A stretch of 64,000 nt of DNA from Streptococcus oralis (GCF_016028255.1 NZ_CP065707.1:1503001-1567000); one strand, 5' to 3'; shown: positions 1 to 10,216, numbered from the stretch's first letter. Notes: generated by a model not told the origin, from the letters alone. Made by a program: numbers and translations.

Positions 1-285
<285 letters not shown>

Positions 286-300
286 TCAAGAAATAGAAAT

Positions 301-337
301 GAGATGGAGATATAGTTGGGAGGAGTTCCTCCATCTC
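301..337 (-). other. intercistronic hairpin between lacE and lacG
   Basis: A 9-bp inverted repeat, GAGATGGAG (301-309) with CTCCATCTC (329-337), sits between the lacE stop and the lacG start. No run of U follows it on the minus strand, so it looks like an mRNA processing or stabilising hairpin rather than a terminator. That role is inference. Confidence 0.5.
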
Positions 338-357
338 ACTTCTTCGCTATTTACCTT

Positions 358-2052
358 TTATTCTTCAAACTGCGCTTGAACAAAGGCAAGAGCGCCTTTT
401 CCATCGCGAGTCAATTTAATGTATTGCCCACCTTCTGTCTTGGCAAGTTTGATACCAAGTTTGTCGGTTTCGGCCTTCATGTCTTCAAAGTTTGAAGCAA
501 CTTGAGGAGCAAGGATAACCAGATCAAACTCAGGCAACATTTCACGGTGAGCACCATAGCCACCAGCTGCTGCTTTAACAGGAACCTTGTACTCTGCAGC
601 TGCTTTGTTTAGAGCATTTGCAAGGAGACCACTTGTACCTCCGCCTGCACAGAGAACGAGAACATTTGTTTCTTCTGTGATTGTGTTTTGCGCTGTTTCT
701 ACACCTGCTTTTTCAAGAATAGCATCTGCTTTGGCAGTATTGAAGTTTGCTGCTACTTTTTCTTTCAATTCATCATTAGCTTTACCAGAACGTTCTTCTT
801 CAAGGATTTGTTCATCATAAACCTTGAGGAATGGATAGTAAATGGCTACGTCAACAAGAATTAACAAAGCAGCAAGTACAAATGACAAGAATTGGAAGTT
901 TGTACCGAGAACAATACCGAGCGGACCTGGTGTTGTCCAAGGAAGGTTGGCTGTAAATGAGTTCATACCAAGCGTTTCAATAAAGAATTTAAAGATCCAT
1001 ACGTTGGCAATTGGCGCAAAGATAAAGGGAATAAAGAAGATTGGGTTCAAGACAAGTGGTGCACCAAACAGGATTGGTTCGTTCACACCGAAGAAGGTTG
1101 GCACTACTGATGCACGTCCGATCGCACGGTTACGTTTCGATTTGGTCAACCACATGAACATGAATGGAACAACCAGTGTCGCACCTGTACCACCCATGGT
1201 AACAATAAACATTTGTGTACCTGAAGTAAGGATCTTGTCTGCATGCATCCCTTGTTGGAGAAGGTTCAAGTTGACTTCGGCATTTGCATAGGTAATAGCT
1301 GCGATTGCTGGTTCAACGATAGATGGGCCATGGATACCAACAAACCAGAAGAAGGCAAAGGCACCAAAGATAATCGTAATACCTAGATAACCATCAGCAG
1401 CAGAGAATAATGGTGCAAAGAATTTACCGATTGATTCAGCTACGCTTGCACCAACAAAATGACGAGCTAGTAAATCAAGAGCATAAAGAGAAACCACTGA
1501 TAGAGTGAATGGAATCACATCTTTAAAGACTTGTGAGATATTTGGTGGAACTTCGTCAGGCATACGAATAGTGACGTTGTTCTTAACACAAACCTTATAG
1601 ATGGCTACGGTCACAAAGGCCGCAAGAAAGGCTGAAAGCAACCCTTTTGTCCCAAGGAAACCTGTCGCGAAACCACCTTCAATCGGATCAGCTGCCAACA
1701 TCAACAAACCAACAATAGCTGCCAATAGTGTTGACATATAGTTGATTTGGTTGGTTTTCTCCATGCTACGGTTGACTGAGTCCGTCAATGACTTGGCAGT
1801 TGTACCAGCAACCAAGAGAGCCAAAATTCCCATTGAATAGCTGTAAGGTTTCATCAGAAAGGTTACAACTTCATCAGACCATTTAAAACCCCATGAGTTC
1901 GGAACAAAGGCAATCAAGATAAAGATACTTGAGAAGAGAATAACTGGCATTCCAGCAATGAAACCATCACGAATAGCGCGAAGGTAGATATTACGAGACA
2001 GTTTTTCAAAGAAAGGCTTTCCTTTCTCGATAAAAGCAATTAGTTTGTTCAT
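358..2052 (-). CDS. lacE: PTS lactose-specific enzyme IICB
   Basis: 564 residues. The N-terminal ~430 residues are a multi-pass membrane IIC domain of the lactose/cellobiose family. The C-terminal ~100 residues are a IIB domain whose phosphocysteine is in [13 protein letters not shown] (about residue 468). It imports lactose as lactose-6-phosphate using phosphate passed from LacF. The start codon overlaps the lacF stop by one base, indicating translational coupling. Length and domain order match the usual LacE. The neighbours lacF, lacT and lacG leave little doubt about the substrate, although the family also takes other beta-galactosides. Confidence 0.95.
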   Translation of the reverse strand: MNKLIAFIEKGKPFFEKLSRNIYLRAIRDGFIAGMPVILFSSIFILIAFVPNSWGFKWSDEVVTFLMKPYSYSMGILALLVAGTTAKSLTDSVNRSMEKTNQINYMSTLLAAIVGLLMLAADPIEGGFATGFLGTKGLLSAFLAAFVTVAIYKVCVKNNVTIRMPDEVPPNISQVFKDVIPFTLSVVSLYALDLLARHFVGASVAESIGKFFAPLFSAADGYLGITIIFGAFAFFWFVGIHGPSIVEPAIAAITYANAEVNLNLLQQGMHADKILTSGTQMFIVTMGGTGATLVVPFMFMWLTKSKRNRAIGRASVVPTFFGVNEPILFGAPLVLNPIFFIPFIFAPIANVWIFKFFIETLGMNSFTANLPWTTPGPLGIVLGTNFQFLSFVLAALLILVDVAIYYPFLKVYDEQILEEERSGKANDELKEKVAANFNTAKADAILEKAGVETAQNTITEETNVLVLCAGGGTSGLLANALNKAAAEYKVPVKAAAGGYGAHREMLPEFDLVILAPQVASNFEDMKAETDKLGIKLAKTEGGQYIKLTRDGKGALAFVQAQFEE

Positions 2053-2369
2053 TACTTAACTCCTCTCTTGTAGAGTTCGATTAAATGGTGCATCAAATCT
2101 TTGAGCAAGATAGTTGTCATCAAGTGATCTTGGCCGTGCATCATGGTCACACTATAAGCCAAATCCTCACCAGCTGCCTCCTTGGTCAACAGACTTGTTT
2201 GCGCGTGATGAGCCTCGGCGATACAGCCACCAGCTTCCTCAACTAAGCTATCCGCTTTCGCAAAATCACCAGCTTCAGCGGCCTTTAAGGCTTCCAATAG
2301 TTTTGATCGAGCATCGCCAGCATAGGCAACAATTTCAAAACCTAATAATGTTACTTCTTCTCTATTCAT
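2052..2369 (-). CDS. lacF: PTS lactose-specific enzyme IIA
   Basis: 105 residues, the normal size for the lactose IIA family. The phosphorylated histidine is His78 in the MMHGQDHLM motif, which matches the known active site of LacF proteins. The all-helical cytosolic protein takes phosphate from HPr and passes it to the LacE IIB cysteine. It follows lacT by 34 nt and is coupled to lacE by a one-base stop/start overlap. No anomalies are visible. Confidence 0.95.
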   Translation of the reverse strand: MNREEVTLLGFEIVAYAGDARSKLLEALKAAEAGDFAKADSLVEEAGGCIAEAHHAQTSLLTKEAAGEDLAYSVTMMHGQDHLMTTILLKDLMHHLIELYKRGVK

Positions 2370-2403
2370 GATAGAATCCTCCTTATATATTATTTGATAA
2401 ATC

Positions 2404-3240
2404 TTATGACAGTAAACGTTGTATATGTAGAACTAGATAAACTCGCTCACTCTTATACAAATCAAGACCAGTATGTTGCGTAATCACATCATAAATCTTG
2501 GAGCCAACCTCAAATGCCTTTGGATAGGATTGTTTGATATGGTCTTCCATATCTAGAAGCGATTGATTATCATCTCTGGAACGGTCTAAATAATCCAAGA
2601 AATAATTCAAATGAATCATAAAACGATCATAGAAATGATTATTCTCTTTGGTTCGTTGAATTGCATAACCCTTTAGCACTTCTTCAACATTCCTGAGAAT
2701 TTCTTTCCTCTTATCAATCGACTCAACCACTTGGACTTCATTTTCCCCTTCGGCATTGATGAAATGATAAGCGATCCGAATAATTTCATCCTCAGGGAAA
2801 TGATCTGTCAACTTCTGACGATAGATTTCAAAGGCTTCCTTTGCGATTTGAAAAGCGATAGGATACTTGGCAGAAATATCTGGCAGATTGCTATCCTTGT
2901 ACCTTCCTTGTGTTAGAGTTTGATAAGAACAGTAAATATGATCTGTCAAGGTCACATAGAGATACTCTTGAATCGGATAATGATATTTCTTAGAAAGCTT
3001 ATCAATAATCTCATAGGTCACTGTGATAAAATCAAGCGGGACATCTTTGAGCAGAGCCATAAAGTTTTCTCTGGACTCTTCGGTCTTCATCCGAAAGATT
3101 TTCTCAACCTGATTTTCAGCAATCAAATCCCCCTTCTTCTTTCCGAATGCAATCCCCTTACCAATTACAATCACCTCTTCTCCTTTGTCATTTCTGACAA
3201 GTGAAACATTGTGATTCATTGGATTTAGAATTCGATACAT
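2404..3240 (-). CDS. lacT: lac operon transcription antiterminator (BglG family)
   Basis: 278 residues. An N-terminal RNA-binding CAT domain (about residues 1-55, beginning [15 protein letters not shown]) is followed by two PRD domains carrying the PTS-phosphorylated histidines. LacT binds a ribonucleic antiterminator in the lac leader and prevents termination when lactose is available. The matching RNA element lies directly upstream at 3278-3358, which supports the assignment. The ATG is preceded by GGAGG. It is the first gene of the lacTFEG unit, as in the S. pneumoniae and Lactobacillus casei lac operons. Confidence 0.93.
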   Translation of the reverse strand: MYRILNPMNHNVSLVRNDKGEEVIVIGKGIAFGKKKGDLIAENQVEKIFRMKTEESRENFMALLKDVPLDFITVTYEIIDKLSKKYHYPIQEYLYVTLTDHIYCSYQTLTQGRYKDSNLPDISAKYPIAFQIAKEAFEIYRQKLTDHFPEDEIIRIAYHFINAEGENEVQVVESIDKRKEILRNVEEVLKGYAIQRTKENNHFYDRFMIHLNYFLDYLDRSRDDNQSLLDMEDHIKQSYPKAFEVGSKIYDVITQHTGLDLYKSERVYLVLHIQRLLS

Positions 3241-3277
3241 GTCAACCTCCTTTTATATCTTAAAGGTATATGAATAC

Positions 3278-3358
3278 AAAAAATGACCACAAATGAACTA
3301 GAAAATCCTTTGATTTCTAATCCACCTGTGATCATGCCTAATATTACTTAGTAACACT
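3278..3358 (-). promoter_or_regulatory. LacT ribonucleic antiterminator (RAT) overlapping an intrinsic terminator
   Basis: On the minus strand the leader reads GTGTTACTAAGTAATATTAG then GCATGAT, which resembles BglG-family RAT elements. It runs into a long imperfect hairpin (TGATCACAGGTGG... to ...CATTTGTGGTCA, 3284-3334) followed by TTTTTT. LacT binding to the RAT should block hairpin formation. The 5' arm of the terminator overlaps the RAT 3' end, as required for mutual exclusion. Confidence 0.85.
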
Positions 3359-3382
3359 CACCTTGTATTAACTTATGATTTA

Positions 3383-3419
3383 AGTATAGCACAAGTCAGT
3401 TATTTTGTAAACCTTTACA
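3383..3419 (-). promoter_or_regulatory. lacT promoter with overlapping catabolite-responsive element
   Basis: TTTACA (3406-3411) and TATACT (3383-3388) are separated by exactly 17 nt. A dyad TGTAAAGGTTTACA (3406-3419) overlaps the -35 box and fits the cre consensus bound by CcpA, which would give direct glucose repression of lacTFEG. The promoter lies between lacD and lacT, so lacTFEG is transcribed separately from lacABCD. Confidence 0.85.
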
Positions 3420-3474
3420 TACAACTTTTTTTAAAATTTTTTTAGATTCATGTTCCTAGCCTAGGAGGACTTGC

Positions 3475-4455
3475 TTACACGCGTTCAGTCCATGAAGTCG
3501 CTGTTGTTTGAAGAACTTTGTTGAGTTCGTCAATGTTCTCAAAACCTGTTGTACGTAGCCATTCACGAGCTGCTGCTTCACCGTCTTTGATGTAGGCTTC
3601 AACTGATCCAGCCCAGGTTGCACGGCCACAAAGAACTCCGTTGAAGTTTGCACCTGATTCGTGGGCAAATACAAGTGTTTCTTGGAAGAGTTTTGCTGAT
3701 ACTCCCGCACTCAAGTAGATGTATGGCAAGTTAGTCGCTTCATCTTGTGCTTTGAAGAAGGCTGCTGCTTCTTCACGAGTATGAACGATTTCACCATCGC
3801 CAAATCCTTCAACGTATTTAACATTGACTGGAACTTCTACTTTCAAAACATCGATGTTGAAGCGTGGGTCTGAGAAGACCTTCATAGCACCGATAACCTT
3901 GTGTGGTTTCACTTTAGCGTATTCTGCAGAACCTGCGTCAGCGATCTTTTCATCGTAAGCGAGGATTTCAAGGAAGAATGGAATGTCTTCCGCCACACAC
4001 TCTGAACCGATACGTTCGATGTAGGCTTGTTTTTGTTGGTTGAGTTCGTCAGAGCTGTCTACATCGTAGTAAAGCAAGAATTTGACTGCATCCGCACCTT
4101 GTTCTTTGATGCGTTTTGCAGACCAAACATCCAAGCAGTCAGGCAAGCGTTTGGTGCTAGTTGTGTCGTATCCTGTTTTTTCATAAGCAAGGAGAAGACC
4201 AGCATTTGGTGCAAGAGCTTTTGTAGCTGGAAGTCCATACTCTGGGTCTAAAAGCATAGATGATGCGTATTTTGTCAATTCATCTGCTACCAAGACTTTG
4301 AGTTCTTCCATTTGAGCAACTGTTGGCTCTTCTGTTTGGTATTGAGCCATGAGGCGCTTCAAAGCACCACGTTGGTCAAAGGCGAGAGCTGAGATGATTC
4401 CATTTTCATCTGAGAGTTTTTCTAAGCATGCACGTTTGTTTTCTGTTAAAGCCAT
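3475..4455 (-). CDS. lacD: tagatose-1,6-bisphosphate aldolase
   Basis: 326 residues, the standard length for the class I LacD family, a TIM-barrel aldolase that uses a Schiff-base lysine and needs no metal. It splits tagatose-1,6-bisphosphate into dihydroxyacetone phosphate and glyceraldehyde-3-phosphate, the last step of the tagatose-6-P pathway. The start is one base after the lacC stop, and all four lacABCD genes run in order on the minus strand. In some streptococci one LacD paralogue has a regulatory role. Context here favours the metabolic one. Confidence 0.95.
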   Translation of the reverse strand: MALTENKRACLEKLSDENGIISALAFDQRGALKRLMAQYQTEEPTVAQMEELKVLVADELTKYASSMLLDPEYGLPATKALAPNAGLLLAYEKTGYDTTSTKRLPDCLDVWSAKRIKEQGADAVKFLLYYDVDSSDELNQQKQAYIERIGSECVAEDIPFFLEILAYDEKIADAGSAEYAKVKPHKVIGAMKVFSDPRFNIDVLKVEVPVNVKYVEGFGDGEIVHTREEAAAFFKAQDEATNLPYIYLSAGVSAKLFQETLVFAHESGANFNGVLCGRATWAGSVEAYIKDGEAAAREWLRTTGFENIDELNKVLQTTATSWTERV

Positions 4456-4456
4456 T

Positions 4457-5386
4457 TTATACCTCTTTTACTATTAATTGTTCATATAGAGCCTGATAGT
4501 TGGCCATATTGACATGACCTGTCATCTTTTCTTGAGCGTTGAGCATACCAAGGACATTGGCCTTGATGAGGAGTTCACGATCAGATTCCTTATGAAGAAG
4601 TCCTGATGAAATCCCTGCCACAGTAGAATCACCAGATCCAACTGGATTAACTACCTGAATTCTTGGAATATCTACTTTATAGAAAGTGTCACCATGTTTT
4701 GCAAAAGCACCATTTGCTCCAAGTGAAACAATAATCCACTCAATCCCTGCAAATAGAGGCTCTTGAAGAACTTCTTTTAATTCATCCAAATCCTCAGAAA
4801 CTTCTCTTCCTAGAAGCTGAGACAATTCTTCGTTATTTGGTTTAATTACTGTTGGTTTATGTGGTGATTCAAGAATCGCCTGAAGGGCAGCACCAGAGCA
4901 GTCCAAGACTACAGGCTTCCCTGCTTGATTGGCAAGCTCCACCAAGTTTGCATAGTAGTCAACTGGAAGACCTGCTGGCAGACTACCTGAGATGGCAACT
5001 ACTTCCACAGTATCAAGAAGATTTTCGAAATGAACCAAGAAATCTTGCCCTTCTTGTTCCAAAACTTCAGGCCCTTTTTCAAGGATTTCTGTTTGGTTGT
5101 CTCCGTGGAGAATAGCGATACAGTTACGAGTCTCTCCTTGAATGGAGAAGAAACGTTTCGTTACTTTATCATCGATATGCTCTACTAAAAACTCACCAAG
5201 TTTACCACCGACCAAACCGGTAGCAACAACAGAATCACCAAATTCTGAAAGAACTCGTGTAACATTGAGACCTTTACCACCAGCTGTCTTGGTCACGTCC
5301 ACCACACGGTTGACAGTGTCAATTTTCAATTCATCCAAAGGATAGGAAATATCGATGGATGGATTCATTGTGACTGTTAAAATCAT
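4457..5386 (-). CDS. lacC: tagatose-6-phosphate kinase (PfkB family)
   Basis: 309 residues. Both PfkB-family signatures are visible: the [15 protein letters not shown] segment near residue 37 and the C-terminal [12 protein letters not shown] motif, which contains the catalytic Asp and anion hole. It phosphorylates tagatose-6-phosphate with ATP. Adjacent lacB and lacD identify it among the closely related 1-phosphofructokinases. It lies 10 nt after lacB in the lacABCD transcript. Confidence 0.94.
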   Translation of the reverse strand: MILTVTMNPSIDISYPLDELKIDTVNRVVDVTKTAGGKGLNVTRVLSEFGDSVVATGLVGGKLGEFLVEHIDDKVTKRFFSIQGETRNCIAILHGDNQTEILEKGPEVLEQEGQDFLVHFENLLDTVEVVAISGSLPAGLPVDYYANLVELANQAGKPVVLDCSGAALQAILESPHKPTVIKPNNEELSQLLGREVSEDLDELKEVLQEPLFAGIEWIIVSLGANGAFAKHGDTFYKVDIPRIQVVNPVGSGDSTVAGISSGLLHKESDRELLIKANVLGMLNAQEKMTGHVNMANYQALYEQLIVKEV

Positions 5387-5396
5387 GCGTCACCTC

Positions 5397-5912
5397 TTAG
5401 TCGTGGTATTCACCGCGATCCCATTTTTCAAGGAATTCTGTAAAGAAGTTTGCATCTGCTTGATGAGCATTGTGAGTTTCAACGTGCTCAATTTTCGCAA
5501 TCAATTTTTTGTTTTCTTCTGATGGTTTGTATTCAGCTTTGATGAAAGCTTCAATAATATCGCACATAAGCAATTCACCAGTGATTTTACCACCAAAACC
5601 AATAACATTGGCGTTCAATTGTTCTTTTGCATAAAGAGCTGTTGTCATATCACGAACCAAGGCAGAACGAACTCCTGGAACTTTATTTACAGCGTTGTTG
5701 ATACCAACACCAGTACCACAGATACATACCCCAAGATCAGCTTGACCGCTTGTAACGGCTTCACCAACTTTTTTACCAAAGATTGGGTAGTGAGTACGTG
5801 TGTGGTCATAGGTACCAAAGTCGATGACTTCATATCCTTTTGATTTCAAAAATTCTGAAACCGCCATTTTTTCATCTGTTACGATGTGGTCACATCCAAT
5901 TGCAATTCTCAT
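5397..5912 (-). CDS. lacB: galactose-6-phosphate isomerase subunit LacB
   Basis: 171 residues, a RpiB/LacAB-family subunit. The sequence starts [22 protein letters not shown] and contains the [18 protein letters not shown] phosphate-binding and active-site loop. LacA and LacB together isomerise galactose-6-phosphate to tagatose-6-phosphate. The gene is 30 nt downstream of lacA with a good RBS (AAGGTAAG). The length matches other LacB proteins. Confidence 0.95.
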   Translation of the reverse strand: MRIAIGCDHIVTDEKMAVSEFLKSKGYEVIDFGTYDHTRTHYPIFGKKVGEAVTSGQADLGVCICGTGVGINNAVNKVPGVRSALVRDMTTALYAKEQLNANVIGFGGKITGELLMCDIIEAFIKAEYKPSEENKKLIAKIEHVETHNAHQADANFFTEFLEKWDRGEYHD

Positions 5913-5942
5913 TTTTAACTTACCTTTCTTACTGTAATCTAA

Positions 5943-6368
5943 TTAGCACATTTTGTTCAACATATCAACACGAATTTGGTGACGGCCACCGTCGTATTTA
6001 CCGTTAACAAATCCTTTAGCAATATTTTTAGCCAATTCATCACCAACAAGTTGTGCACCCATAGTGATCATACGTGAGTTATTGTGGCCACGAGTCATAT
6101 AAGCTGAGCGTTCATCTGAAACTTCTGCGGCAACCATTCCTTTGATCTTAGTTGCAACCATAAATGGACCAGCCCCATAAGTATCAATCACGATACCAAG
6201 ATTTTGTTCTTCTTTGTTTACTTCTGCAACAACAGCAAGAGTCACATCAACAAAGTCTTGACCTTCAGCTGTAACATCCACAACGTGGAAGTTTTCTTTT
6301 TCCAAGAAGTCTTTCACAACTTCTTTCAATCTCAAACCTGCAGCATCTGCACCGATAACAATAGACAT
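5943..6368 (-). CDS. lacA: galactose-6-phosphate isomerase subunit LacA
   Basis: 141 residues, the shorter subunit of the LacAB isomerase ([21 protein letters not shown]). In place of the Cys-containing loop of LacB it has [18 protein letters not shown], as is usual for LacA. It is the first gene of lacABCD, with a consensus promoter and candidate operators just upstream. The RBS AAGGAG precedes the ATG. Confidence 0.95.
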   Translation of the reverse strand: MSIVIGADAAGLRLKEVVKDFLEKENFHVVDVTAEGQDFVDVTLAVVAEVNKEEQNLGIVIDTYGAGPFMVATKIKGMVAAEVSDERSAYMTRGHNNSRMITMGAQLVGDELAKNIAKGFVNGKYDGGRHQIRVDMLNKMC

Positions 6369-6555
6369 ATTGTATACTCCTTTTTATTTTTCTAGGCTAG
6401 TAAAGACTTATATAGTTAGCAGTTTACCTACAAAAGATTTTCTAGCAGTTTAGTGACAATTTAATTGAATAAGCTGTTCGATAGCTTATCCAAGTCTAGG
6501 AAATCAAATTCCTAGAAACAAACTTTCTCCGCGAAAGAGAATATAACAAGTGATT

Positions 6556-6653
6556 ATTTGTTTGTTACAAACATCATTTGTTGCTTACAAACATAATATA
6601 CTCCTATTTTTAGAAAAAGTCAACAGTTAATGTTTGTTTTTGTGTTTTATTTT
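6556..6653 (-). promoter_or_regulatory. lacA promoter with phased direct repeats and candidate LacR boxes
   Basis: TTGACT (6618-6623) and TATATT (6595-6600) are 17 nt apart on the minus strand. Downstream of the -10 there are two related 19-nt units (6556-6574 and 6576-6594) that share TTACAAACAT exactly 20 bp apart, placing them on one face of the helix. Upstream of the -35 there is TGTTTTATTTT (6643-6653), which recurs upstream of the PTS promoter at 10073-10083. DeoR-family LacR is the likely ligand, by inference. The 6369-6658 gap holds nothing else that I recognise. Confidence 0.75.
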
Positions 6654-6658
6654 TTAAT

Positions 6659-7555
6659 CTAAAAGACTTCAATATCAAAGCCAATTTGATCCACTTGACC
6701 GGGTTCCAAGAGACGAACGTTTTTCTTATCTTCTAAATGATCTCCTTCTTCAAGTGAAGTTGATAAGCCTGACCATGGTTCAAAGGCAATGAAAGGCCCC
6801 TTATTTAAGGTTGACCAGATGATGAGATTTGAGAACTCTTGGAAGTGTACTTTTAATCCCTTCTCATGCTTACGAGAACGAAGGGCAATTGTTCTGGATT
6901 GTAACTCATCGAGGGTCACTGCATCAACACTAAATAGATCGTAACTGAGGTCCACTTCCTTTTGTGAATCCAACCATGGACTTCTATCTTGGAAGTCTAA
7001 CATTCCTGTTTCTGGGAAAGGACGTGGAACAGAGCAAGTCTCTTCTTTCTCAAACTCTAAATAGTAATCTTCATAGACTTCATCATCAAGTAGAGGACAA
7101 TTAAATCCTGGATGTCCACCAATAAAGTAAGGCATGACCTTGCTAGTGTCTTTATTAAATATTTTGTATTGAGTTCGTACTGTCTTGCCAGTAAGAATAT
7201 AAGTGATTTCTAGGCGGAAATGATAAGGATAGTTTTGATAGCTATTCTGATCATCTTCGATGGCAAAGGTCACACTGTTTTCTGTTTGATCAACTAATTC
7301 AAATTCTTTTTTACGGACTAAACCATGACGCGGAATGGTTCCTTTCGTCTCCGTTCCATCTTCGTGGCTATAGAAGGCTGTATCCTCTCTCAAAGAGCCA
7401 CAGATTGGAAAAAGTACTGGAGCTTGCCCACTCCAATAGGTGGCATCTCCTTGCCACAGATACTCAATTCCATCTCGATCCTTGATTGATGACAAGGCGC
7501 CACCAAAAGTTTTAAATTGGACCGTCAATTGGTCTGATTTGATTTCAATTACCAT
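6659..7555 (-). CDS. lacX: aldose 1-epimerase-like protein LacX
   Basis: 298 residues, galactose-mutarotase superfamily. Likely active-site residues are the histidines in PRHGLVRKKEF and GGHPGFNCP and the glutamate in FEPWSGLS. The length and the lac location match LacX of lactococcal and streptococcal lac clusters. It probably interconverts sugar anomers (free or phosphorylated), but the exact substrate is not established by sequence. It follows the PTS genes after a strong hairpin terminator, so its expression probably depends on read-through. Confidence 0.82.
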   Translation of the reverse strand: MVIEIKSDQLTVQFKTFGGALSSIKDRDGIEYLWQGDATYWSGQAPVLFPICGSLREDTAFYSHEDGTETKGTIPRHGLVRKKEFELVDQTENSVTFAIEDDQNSYQNYPYHFRLEITYILTGKTVRTQYKIFNKDTSKVMPYFIGGHPGFNCPLLDDEVYEDYYLEFEKEETCSVPRPFPETGMLDFQDRSPWLDSQKEVDLSYDLFSVDAVTLDELQSRTIALRSRKHEKGLKVHFQEFSNLIIWSTLNKGPFIAFEPWSGLSTSLEEGDHLEDKKNVRLLEPGQVDQIGFDIEVF

Positions 7556-7583
7556 TATTTTCTCCGATTTCTTGATAGTTTAT

Positions 7584-7633
7584 AAAAAACTAGGTTGCCA
7601 CTCCCAACATCGGAAATTGACAACCTAGTTTTT
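7584..7633 (-). terminator. intrinsic terminator between PTS IIC gene and lacX
   Basis: AAAAACTAGGTTG (7585-7597) pairs with CAACCTAGTTTTT (7621-7633), a 13-bp stem with U tracts on both sides. It would cut most transcripts from the PTS promoter before lacX, giving a stepped expression level. Confidence 0.85.
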
Positions 7634-7658
7634 ACAATTTACATTTTATAGGAGCGAA

Positions 7659-9134
7659 TTATTTAGCATTTGCTGCGTATTCTTCGTTACGTTTGATCAT
7701 TTGTTTTCTATACCAAGCAAAGATACCTACATAGAATACAAGGAAGGCTGCTGCACCAAGGATTGCTTTGATATCACCTGTTGTAGCATTACCGATTGCC
7801 CAACCAAATAGTTTTTCGATTGGTCCTTCAAGAGTTGAGTGAGTGATCAATTGAGTTTGGCTCACACCTTCTGGGAAGGCACCTACACCCTTAGCAAGTT
7901 CAGTTGCAAATGGAGCGATAAGAGTACCTGAAAGAAGGAAGAGTGGCAACAAGAGTGTTCCGAAGATGATCATACGGAGCAATTTACCACGTGTAACAAC
8001 CAAGAGAGCTGGAGTCACACCCATAGCGATGATACCTGCAAGTGGCAAGATACCATTTCCGACGTTTGAAAGAAGCACTGCTTCTACTAGCATGATTGGA
8101 GCAAGTACGTTGGCACAAGCCCAGATTTCAGCACGACCAGCGATGAAAGGCCAGTCAAGACCGATGTTGAATTTACGTCCTTGAAGACGTTTAGTAGCAA
8201 CGTTTGTAATACCTTGTGAAAGTGGTTCTACGGCTGCGATAAACCAAGATCCGATAAGTGAGAAGAGCTCCAAGCAGACACCGGCAGTCAAACCAAGGCT
8301 CAACCAACCTTTAATAACAAGTTCCCATTTATCGGCTCCTTCTACACCAGCAACTGGGTGTGGAGTTCCCATCAAACCAATAACGATACCAAGAATGAAA
8401 CCGATAAAGAATTTAGATCCCCAGAAACCGATTTTCTTGTTCAATTTTGCAGCGTCAAAGTCATATTTATCAAGACCTGGCAATACTTTATCGAAGATCT
8501 TATCCAAAACCATGATAACTGGGTTCATCATGTAGTTCATGTGAGTTGAAGTCATTGGTGATGAACTTGGTGCGTTAAGAAGGTCGTCGAATGTTGGTTT
8601 CATCAAGTCAGAGTTGATGATTTTCAAAACACCTACTAGGACAACTGCTGCAGTTGCAATGAAAAGTGAAACTCCTTGGCTAACACCATTGTTGTCTGCA
8701 TACCATTTGATCAAAAGACCAGTGATTGACAAGTGCCAGATGTCAAAGATATCGACGTCAAGTGTGTCCGTTTTCTTCATTGCAAGCATCACAACGTTGA
8801 CAATCAACATTACAAGCAAGAAGTAAAGTGTCCAAGCAGATCCCCAAGTGATGGTTGCAAGTGGTGCCCAACCAACGTCAGTGATGTTCAATTGAATACC
8901 AGTATTTTCAACGAATTTCGCAAGAGATGCTGAGAAAGCTCCGTTGAGCATACCGATGATAGCACCGATACCAGTAAGGGCGATGGCAAGTTTGATACCA
9001 CCTTCAAGCGCTTTGGAGAATTTCACTCCAAATAGTAAGGCCAATACTGTCAAGATGATCAGCATGATGATAGGACCACCCATTTCCAAGACTGGCTTGA
9101 AAATCTTATTGGCTAGTTCGATAATGACATCCAT
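7659..9134 (-). CDS. gatC: PTS galactitol-family enzyme IIC (probably galactose transport)
   Basis: 491 residues, a very hydrophobic multi-pass membrane protein starting MDVIIELANKIFKPVLEMGG, typical of PTS galactitol IIC. With IIB and IIA immediately upstream it forms a complete Gat-family permease. In oral streptococci Gat-family systems beside the tagatose-6-P genes have been implicated in galactose uptake as galactose-6-phosphate. The adjacent lacABCD genes would consume that product. The substrate is therefore inferred from context; the family assignment is firm. Confidence 0.88.
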   Translation of the reverse strand: MDVIIELANKIFKPVLEMGGPIIMLIILTVLALLFGVKFSKALEGGIKLAIALTGIGAIIGMLNGAFSASLAKFVENTGIQLNITDVGWAPLATITWGSAWTLYFLLVMLIVNVVMLAMKKTDTLDVDIFDIWHLSITGLLIKWYADNNGVSQGVSLFIATAAVVLVGVLKIINSDLMKPTFDDLLNAPSSSPMTSTHMNYMMNPVIMVLDKIFDKVLPGLDKYDFDAAKLNKKIGFWGSKFFIGFILGIVIGLMGTPHPVAGVEGADKWELVIKGWLSLGLTAGVCLELFSLIGSWFIAAVEPLSQGITNVATKRLQGRKFNIGLDWPFIAGRAEIWACANVLAPIMLVEAVLLSNVGNGILPLAGIIAMGVTPALLVVTRGKLLRMIIFGTLLLPLFLLSGTLIAPFATELAKGVGAFPEGVSQTQLITHSTLEGPIEKLFGWAIGNATTGDIKAILGAAAFLVFYVGIFAWYRKQMIKRNEEYAANAK

Positions 9135-9178
9135 AATAGTTCCTCCCTTTATTTTTATGGAATCTTACAAAATAATAA

Positions 9179-9484
9179 TTAACTTAGTCCGTGTTCTTTG
9201 ATAGCTGCCTCAATATTGTCAAATACAGGAGCGCTCATTGCTGGAATACGGAACAAGATTGGTCCAGCTTCGATAACTGGAATACCTGGTTCAAAGCCAA
9301 GATCTGTTGCAGCGATTGGTGTAAAGATATCGTAGCCTTTCATAAGGTCTTCATTCACATCTTTTACCATAACTGCATCACAGTGAACATCGTAACCGCG
9401 ATTTGCGAGTTCTTCTTCAAGAGCACTTTTAATTTGGTGACTTGAGTTAACACCTGCACCGCAGGCAGCGAGAATTTTAATCAT
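9179..9484 (-). CDS. gatB: PTS galactitol-family enzyme IIB
   Basis: 101 residues from the ATG at 9484. This start is preferred to a possible one 12 codons upstream because GGAGGA lies at the right distance and the protein then begins MIKILAACGAGVNSSHQ, the usual IIB start. The phosphocysteine is Cys8, in the CGAGVNSS loop. It transfers phosphate from the IIA histidine to the incoming sugar at IIC. It is in one operon with the IIA and IIC genes. Confidence 0.9.
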   Translation of the reverse strand: MIKILAACGAGVNSSHQIKSALEEELANRGYDVHCDAVMVKDVNEDLMKGYDIFTPIAATDLGFEPGIPVIEAGPILFRIPAMSAPVFDNIEAAIKEHGLS

Positions 9485-9522
9485 TAGGATTTCCTCCGAT
9501 TTTATTTTTTTAATAGACAAGA

Positions 9523-9999
9523 TTAAGCTGTCGCTTCAGCTATATAAGCATAAAGTTTTTCTGGTTTAGAAATTTTTGATAAATCTTCCAGATGGCTATT
9601 CCCTGTGAAAAAGTCCATCAACTGAGCAAGAATGTTGGTTTGACTCGAACTTGAATTGTTAATGATAAAGAAGAGTAGAGATACTTCCACTTCCTTATCA
9701 GGAGCAATCATATTGTGAAAAGTTACTGGTTTTTCTAATCGAACAACCACCACTTTCTCAGCTAGATTGTGAACAATATCTGTATGAGGAATCGCTACAT
9801 TTGGCAAGTCCTTTCCCAGAAATTCCATATCTAAGCCAGTTGGAAATGACCTTTCACGCGTGATCAAGGCTTCACGATAAGTTGGAGTCACTATTTCTCG
9901 TTCTTCCAACAGGGTTGCTACCTGATCAAAGAGTTGTTCTTGATTATCCGCTTCTAAGCAAAACACCAGGTTTTTGTCAAAGAAATGATCTAATCCCAT
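9523..9999 (-). CDS. gatA: PTS fructose/galactitol-type enzyme IIA
   Basis: 158 residues, PTS EIIA type-2 domain. The phosphohistidine is His72 in the PNVAIPHTD motif. It is the first gene of the three-gene PTS operon, behind a near-consensus promoter at 10037-10065. No membrane segment is present, so it is a cytosolic phosphocarrier. Length and motif agree with Gat IIA proteins. Confidence 0.9.
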   Translation of the reverse strand: MGLDHFFDKNLVFCLEADNQEQLFDQVATLLEEREIVTPTYREALITRERSFPTGLDMEFLGKDLPNVAIPHTDIVHNLAEKVVVVRLEKPVTFHNMIAPDKEVEVSLLFFIINNSSSSQTNILAQLMDFFTGNSHLEDLSKISKPEKLYAYIAEATA

Positions 10000-10036
10000 A
10001 AGAGTTTCCCTTCTTTCAATTAACTTTTACGTTATA

Positions 10037-10083
10037 AGTATAACACTATATGAAATCGTTGTCAATACTTTTTGTTTTATTTT
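10037..10083 (-). promoter_or_regulatory. promoter of the PTS operon with shared upstream box
   Basis: TTGACA (10060-10065), a 17-nt spacer and TATACT (10037-10042) make a near-perfect sigma-A promoter. TGTTTTATTTT (10073-10083) lies just upstream of the -35. The same 11-mer lies upstream of the lacA promoter (6643-6653), which suggests co-regulation, probably by LacR. Confidence 0.85.
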
Positions 10084-10171
10084 GTTTCTTTTTTGTTGAT
10101 TGTGTTTTTTTAATTAATTACAATCATTATCAAACAATCTTTTTAAATTCTATTTTCGTGCATTTCAAACA

Positions 10172-10196
10172 AAAAAAGACCAAAATGGGTCTTTTT
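10172..10196 (-). terminator. terminator downstream of licC
   Basis: AAAAAGACC (10172-10180) pairs with GGGTCTTTTT (10187-10196), with T tracts on both sides. It ends the lic/tar transcript just before the PTS promoter and could also stop opposite transcription. Confidence 0.85.
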
Positions 10197-10216
10197 GTTA
10201 CTAATTCTAATGTTAT

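Noticed and set aside
3456..3710. 84-codon frame within lacD
   Set aside because: Shadow frame of lacD with no ribosome-binding site or recognisable protein features.
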